Position numbers and translations under genes: made by a program. From assembly GCA_963829835.1 (NCBI GenBank), contig CAWHKC010000002.1:62001-126000 (forward strand): a stretch of 64,000 bases of DNA. Reading direction: 5' to 3'. The DNA comes from Berkiella sp963829835. Its GTDB lineage: Bacteria; Pseudomonadota; Gammaproteobacteria; Berkiellales; Berkiellaceae. Under the pieces are notes generated by a model. The model made no database searches. It was not told the DNA's origin and worked only from the letters and a program-made list of their open reading frames with translations. The first letter of the stretch is position 1; every line of letters begins with the position of its first letter. Below, one piece after another: positions 60,196 through 64,000 of the stretch.

Positions 60196-61383
60196 TTGGA
60201 TATCCAACTCGCAAACCGCGTAAAGCGCATCAAACCTTCCCCTACTTTGGCTGTCACTGCACGTGCGGCGGAACTGAAGGCAAAAGGCCAGGATATCGTT
60301 GGCCTAGGGGCTGGTGAACCCGATTTTGACACACCCGAACATATTAAGGAAGCAGCCATAAAGGCTATCCGCGACGGCAAAACTAAGTATACCGCCGTTG
60401 ATGGGATCCCAAGCTTAAGGGAAGCTATTGCTCAGAAAATGCAGGATTTTAACAAGCTAAAATATAGCCCCGATCAAATTATTGTCTCTACCGGCGGCAA
60501 ACAATGTATCTACAATTTATTACAATCGGTAATCCAAGAAGGTGATGAAGTTATCATTCCTTCACCTTATTGGGTATCTTATCCTGATATGGTTCTGCTG
60601 GCAGATGGTACGCCGGTATTTATACAAACCGGCATCGAGCAGCGTTTTAAAATAACGGCAGAACAACTAGAAGCCGCCATTACACCTAAAACTAAGATGC
60701 TATTCATCAATAGCCCTTCCAATCCAACGGGGATGGCTTATTCCCGCGAAGAATTAACTGCTTTGTCGAAAGTGTTACTGAAGCATCCGCAAGTTCTCAT
60801 CGCAACGGATGATATGTATGAGCACATTTTATGGACAAAAGAGCCCTTTGCTAACATTGTGAATGTATGCCCTGAACTCTATGAGCGTACCATTGTTCTC
60901 AATGGCGTTTCTAAAGCCTATTCAATGACAGGATGGCGCATTGGTTATGTATGCTGCCCTATCACGTCCATCAACAAAGCGATGAAAAATATTCAAAGCC
61001 AAAGTACTTCGAACCCCTGCTCCATCGCACAAGCAGCTGCAGAAGCGGCTGTACGCGGTGGCATGGAAACTGTCCATGAAATGGTAGCTGTCTTTAAAAA
61101 GCGACATGACTACCTTGTAGAAAATTTGAACAAGATAAACGGCGTGCAGTGTGCTCCCGGTGATGGTACTTTTTATACCTTCCCGCGTGTGCAAGATATC
61201 ATCGACCGCATGCCTAACATTAACAACGATCTCCAGCTAGCAGAGCACCTTATTACTACAGTTGGACTCGCCCTTGTTCCTGGCTCTGCATTTGGCGCTG
61301 AGGGCTTTATGCGCTTATCCTTCGCGACCAGTATGGATGTGCTCAATAAAGCGCTAGAGCGTATGAAGAAGGGTTTTGAATAG
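60196..61383 (+). CDS. aspB: Class I aspartate aminotransferase (AspB type)
   Basis: A 395-residue PLP enzyme. DIQLANRVKRIKPSPTLAVTARAAELKA is the conserved start, so TTG 60196 is chosen (GAGG 9 nt upstream); TTG 60181 is in frame but has no site. GAGEPDFDTPEHIKEAA, NSPSNPTGMAY, and GVSKAYSMTGWRIGY with the Schiff-base Lys are present, as is the final Arg region (FMRLSFA). It transfers the amino group between aspartate and 2-oxoglutarate. Divergent from uvrB with 91 nt between. Confidence 0.93.
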   Translation: MDIQLANRVKRIKPSPTLAVTARAAELKAKGQDIVGLGAGEPDFDTPEHIKEAAIKAIRDGKTKYTAVDGIPSLREAIAQKMQDFNKLKYSPDQIIVSTGGKQCIYNLLQSVIQEGDEVIIPSPYWVSYPDMVLLADGTPVFIQTGIEQRFKITAEQLEAAITPKTKMLFINSPSNPTGMAYSREELTALSKVLLKHPQVLIATDDMYEHILWTKEPFANIVNVCPELYERTIVLNGVSKAYSMTGWRIGYVCCPITSINKAMKNIQSQSTSNPCSIAQAAAEAAVRGGMETVHEMVAVFKKRHDYLVENLNKINGVQCAPGDGTFYTFPRVQDIIDRMPNINNDLQLAEHLITTVGLALVPGSAFGAEGFMRLSFATSMDVLNKALERMKKGFE

Positions 61384-61423
61384 ATATTTCTTTGAGAGGG
61401 AATAAGATGATAAAGTATTCTTA

Positions 61424-61459
61424 TCCCCTCTCCCTAAACGAGATAGAGTTAGGATGAGG
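61424..61459. repeat. REP-like repeat after aspB
   Basis: Reverse-oriented relative of the CCCTCACCCTAACCCTCTCCC repeat at 40641-40677, here degenerate (CCTCATCCTAACTCTATCTC on the minus strand). Confidence 0.6.
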
Positions 61460-61525
61460 AACTTAGTTAATGAATACAAGGACCTTGACTTAACTCCCGG
61501 AGAAAAGTAATATCTCGCGCTCTAT

Positions 61526-61600
61526 TCCCCGATAGCTCAGTGGTAGAGCAAGTGACTGTTAATCACTTGGTCGGCGGTTCGAACCCGTCTCGGGGAGCCA
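61526..61600 (+). tRNA. tRNA-Asn (anticodon GTT)
   Basis: A 75-nt cloverleaf: acceptor TCCCCGA/TCGGGGA, anticodon arm AGTGA-CTGTTAA-TCACT giving GTT, T-arm CGGCGGTTCGAACCCGTC, G73 and encoded CCA. Confidence 0.96.
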
Positions 61601-61699
61601 TTAAAATTAAGTAAACTTACAAAGATAATATTATACTTCGTTTACTAACAACCCAATCTATTCAACAAGCCTAAAGAAATTTCCTCGTTACTTATTCCT

Positions 61700-62764
61700 T
61701 TATTTTTGAGTAAGATTTTCATTTAGTTCAGCTTCAATCTGTTCGATGGTTGGTAATGCAGTTTTGAGTTCTTTGGGTATTATCTTGGAAAGAGTATATT
61801 CAGAAACACCTATAGGTGCTTTTACGTTCCGCAACGCATATTCTGCAACAACTTTATTTTTTGATTTGCAAAGTAGGATACCAATGCTTTGATTGTCTCC
61901 TTCTTTTCGTAGAAGATCATCAACAGCTGCAAGGTAAAAACCCAATTGACCTGTATGCTCTGGTTTGAATTTTGTTGCTTTCAATTCAACCACAACGAAA
62001 GCTCGCAAATTTAAATGGTAGAAAAGTAGATCAACGAAAAATTCTTGATCATCGAAAGTCAACGGAACTTGTGAACCCACAAAAGCAAACCCTTGACCAA
62101 GCTCTAAAAGGAAATCTCTAACATGGGTTACTAATGCATCTTCGATAGCACGCTCATGCGCTTTACCTTGGATAGTTAAAAAGTCAAAATTGTAAGGATC
62201 TTTTATAATTTGATTCGCAAGTTCTGATTGTGGAGCTGACAAATGTTCGTGATAATTTGTTATTTTTTTGCTTGGAACTCCTTGACGTTCATATAAACCA
62301 CTTTCAATTTGCATTTCCATAATCGAGCGTGACCAACCATTTTCGATAACTTGCTGTATATACCACTCACGCCTAGCTTCATCTTTTACCATTTGCATGA
62401 GCCTAGTTATGTGCCCCCAGGGCAATTGCGACACAGCTTGTGTCGTAATTGCTTCTCTCGAATAGAGAGCTGCAAACTGCTTCATTCTTTGTAGGTTTCG
62501 AACGGAAAACCCCTGCATTTCGGGAAATGATTGCCGCATATCATGTGATAATTGTTCGAGAAAATGGTCTCCCCATTTATGAGTTTTTTGTTTTTCAACT
62601 AAGTCATTCCCAAACTCCCAATAAAAAACAACTAGCTCGCGATTGGTAGCAAGTGCTGCTCGAATTTGAGCTGACTTCAAACGATTTTTAATATCGCTTA
62701 AAAAATGTTTGTAATGCTCATCAAGCAACAATAATTCGTTACGTTTTTTAATTGCTGTTTTCAT
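61700..62764 (-). CDS. DUF1016 / YhcG-family PDDEXK nuclease-like protein
   Basis: A 354-residue protein of the YhcG family. The N-terminal DUF1016 helical domain has RAALATNRELVVFYWEFGNDL, FPEMQGFSVRNLQRMKQFA and SQLPWGHITRLM; the C-terminal PDDEXK core has GSQVPLTFDDQEFFVDLLFYHLNLRAFVVVELKATKFKPEH with the D..E-x-K residues. A nuclease function is inferred from the fold; biological role unclear, with ties to mobile and defence elements. It sits alone just downstream of tRNA-Asn, on the opposite strand, bounded on its other side by a tRNA-like fragment. Confidence 0.9.
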   Translation of the reverse strand: MKTAIKKRNELLLLDEHYKHFLSDIKNRLKSAQIRAALATNRELVVFYWEFGNDLVEKQKTHKWGDHFLEQLSHDMRQSFPEMQGFSVRNLQRMKQFAALYSREAITTQAVSQLPWGHITRLMQMVKDEARREWYIQQVIENGWSRSIMEMQIESGLYERQGVPSKKITNYHEHLSAPQSELANQIIKDPYNFDFLTIQGKAHERAIEDALVTHVRDFLLELGQGFAFVGSQVPLTFDDQEFFVDLLFYHLNLRAFVVVELKATKFKPEHTGQLGFYLAAVDDLLRKEGDNQSIGILLCKSKNKVVAEYALRNVKAPIGVSEYTLSKIIPKELKTALPTIEQIEAELNENLTQK

Positions 62765-62928
62765 GAATGAACAACTCCATGTCTGCAGAATTCACAAATG
62801 ATTAAAAGAAAGATGAATTGAGCAATGCTAGTTTAATTTGATTTTTGTGTCAATTATCAAAAATCAATTGGTTCAAAACAGGAAACTAACCTACCCCCGC
62901 ATACAGAAGCCTCAATCTCAACCCGAAA

Positions 62929-62958
62929 AGTTCGAAAATCGTCCCACTCAGGGAGCCA
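62929..62958 (+). repeat. tRNA 3'-end-like fragment, possible attachment-site remnant
   Basis: AGTTCGAAAATCGTC..CAGGGAGCCA resembles the T-arm and CCA end of a tRNA and shares GTTCGAA, CGTC and GGGAGCCA with the tRNA-Asn gene at 61526-61600, followed in both by an A/T-rich TTAATTAAG-like tail. Not an exact repeat. It and the tRNA flank the DUF1016 gene. Confidence 0.4.
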
Positions 62959-63025
62959 ATTTAATTAAGAACACTTACATAGCGTTCTGTTTTACCAACG
63001 CAGCGCTGCTAAAGAATATTTTTTG

Positions 63026-64000
63026 TTATTCATTTAATTTGCAATCTACTACACTTTTTAAACTATTACTTTTCTCGCAAAGATGGATAATTTTTATTAC
63101 ATCTAATGCATCATTTGATGATACGGGAAGTAACTTCCCTTCTATTATTGCATCATACAGCTGTTCAAAAAAAACCATATAACTTCCTCTTAAGGAAGGA
63201 ATTACCTTTGTACCTTGTGCTGTGGTCAATTGCCCATAATACATTGTTTGTTCTTGACCAAAATTTATATCCAGAGGATTATCTTTATTGATTAATGCGC
63301 TTTCTTGAGGATCTTGACCAAACTTAATAAAAGATCCCTTTGAACCATGTATTTCATATTTTGGTCCCGGCGAATGACATAGTGAACTGGAAGACAGTTT
63401 TACACACATACCATTATTGTAGCCAAATTGCAGGTCAAAATAATCTATAGCTTTAGAGCCTTCACGTTGCTTCAATAGATTTGCATAAATGGTAATAGGA
63501 TATCCAAAAAGAACTAATGCTTGATCTATCAGATGAGCGCCAAGATCCCACAAAATTCCAGAACCCGCAGACTCTGACTCTTTCCACCGAGAAGATTTTA
63601 CATCTGGGCGAAAACGATCATATCGATTGATAAAGAGAGAGATGTTGCCTAATTGTCCTTGTTCAATAAGATTTTTTACTGTCAAAAAATCGCTATCAAA
63701 ACGTCGATTATGATAAACAGTTAATTTTTTATCTTTATTTCTAGCAAGCTCAATAAGTTCTTTACCATCCATTGGATCTAAAACAAATGGTTTCTCAACT
63801 AGGACATGTTTATCATGCATCAACGCAGCTTTTGCTATGCTGTAATGCTCACTATTTGGCGCCGTGATAATAATTAAATCGAGCTCTTTATTTGCTAAAC
63901 AATTGGATATTGCATGTTTGGGGATAACTGTAGCATCAGGAATGCTCTCTTTAACTAAACTTGGATTATCTGAGACAACTTGAGTGACTTCAAACTGAGA
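63026..64000 (-). CDS. Gfo/Idh/MocA-family oxidoreductase (N-terminus beyond window)
   Basis: The frame is open to the right edge, so the Rossmann N-terminus is partly missing. Present are ELDLIIITAPNSEHYSIAKAAL and HDKHVLVEKPFV, the family hallmark with catalytic Lys, then the YHNRRFDSDFLTVKNLI domain, GILWDLGAHLIDQALVLFG with the active His, and the beta-sheet C-terminal domain. NAD(P)-dependent sugar or inositol oxidation is the usual role; the substrate is unknown. ATG at 63823 is internal rather than the start. Confidence 0.93.
   Translation of the reverse strand, partial: SQFEVTQVVSDNPSLVKESIPDATVIPKHAISNCLANKELDLIIITAPNSEHYSIAKAALMHDKHVLVEKPFVLDPMDGKELIELARNKDKKLTVYHNRRFDSDFLTVKNLIEQGQLGNISLFINRYDRFRPDVKSSRWKESESAGSGILWDLGAHLIDQALVLFGYPITIYANLLKQREGSKAIDYFDLQFGYNNGMCVKLSSSSLCHSPGPKYEIHGSKGSFIKFGQDPQESALINKDNPLDINFGQEQTMYYGQLTTAQGTKVIPSLRGSYMVFFEQLYDAIIEGKLLPVSSNDALDVIKIIHLCEKSNSLKSVVDCKLNE

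Noticed and set aside
62838..63182. 114-residue plus-strand frame
   Set aside because: It crosses the tRNA-like fragment and the end of the oxidoreductase gene; no family features.

Overview
The window is low-GC gammaproteobacterial chromosome. The thrS-infC-rpmI-rplT-pheS-pheT-ihfA block is in canonical order. Legionella-type proteins are present (an APH(9)-like spectinomycin kinase, a DUF2797 protein), together with eukaryote-like effector candidates: two protein kinases, ankyrin proteins and long coiled-coil proteins. I infer a Legionellales-like, host-associated bacterium (Coxiella/Legionella/Berkiella type). The species cannot be read from the sequence.

Layout. 0-13 kb: tail of an AGCS alanine symporter, a kinase-like effector candidate, a DUF2797 protein, a PleD-like response regulator/diguanylate cyclase, class I PHA synthase, a Tus-like replication-terminator protein, a rhomboid homologue lacking its histidines, and three proteins I do not recognise. 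13-34 kb: an accessory island, almost all on the minus strand, with eleven GNAT acetyltransferases, three APH-type kinases, a class I amidotransferase, two small P-loop kinases, a methyltransferase, a MepB protein and an MNT/HEPN pair. It also holds a wrecked ada gene, two copies of an inverted-repeat element and a second threonyl-tRNA synthetase operon (thrS2-ltaE-cupin-GNAT). 34-44 kb: a protein of four tandem winged-helix-like units, tRNA-Pro and the translation operon. 44-58 kb: a second kinase, three tandem O-methyltransferases, a 771-residue coiled-coil protein, two methyltransferases, a dead acyltransferase, ankyrin proteins, tRNA-Val and an alphaproteobacterial-type aspS. 58-64 kb: uvrB, an aspB-type aminotransferase, tRNA-Asn, a DUF1016 nuclease and a truncated Gfo/Idh/MocA oxidoreductase.

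Main discovery. The second thrS operon is preceded by a 12-codon leader peptide with six consecutive Thr codons (7 Thr of 12). Four RNA segments follow that can pair 1:2, 2:3 or 3:4, the layout of ribosome-mediated attenuation. A TGS-less threonyl-tRNA synthetase and a threonine aldolase thus appear to be induced when charged tRNA-Thr is scarce.

Second unusual region. pheS and pheT each need a +1 frame change, and pheT has also lost its N-terminal tRNA-binding OB-fold, while the surrounding long genes are intact. Decay (with another PheRS elsewhere), sequencing error and recoding all remain possible. infC starts at AUU, as in E. coli.
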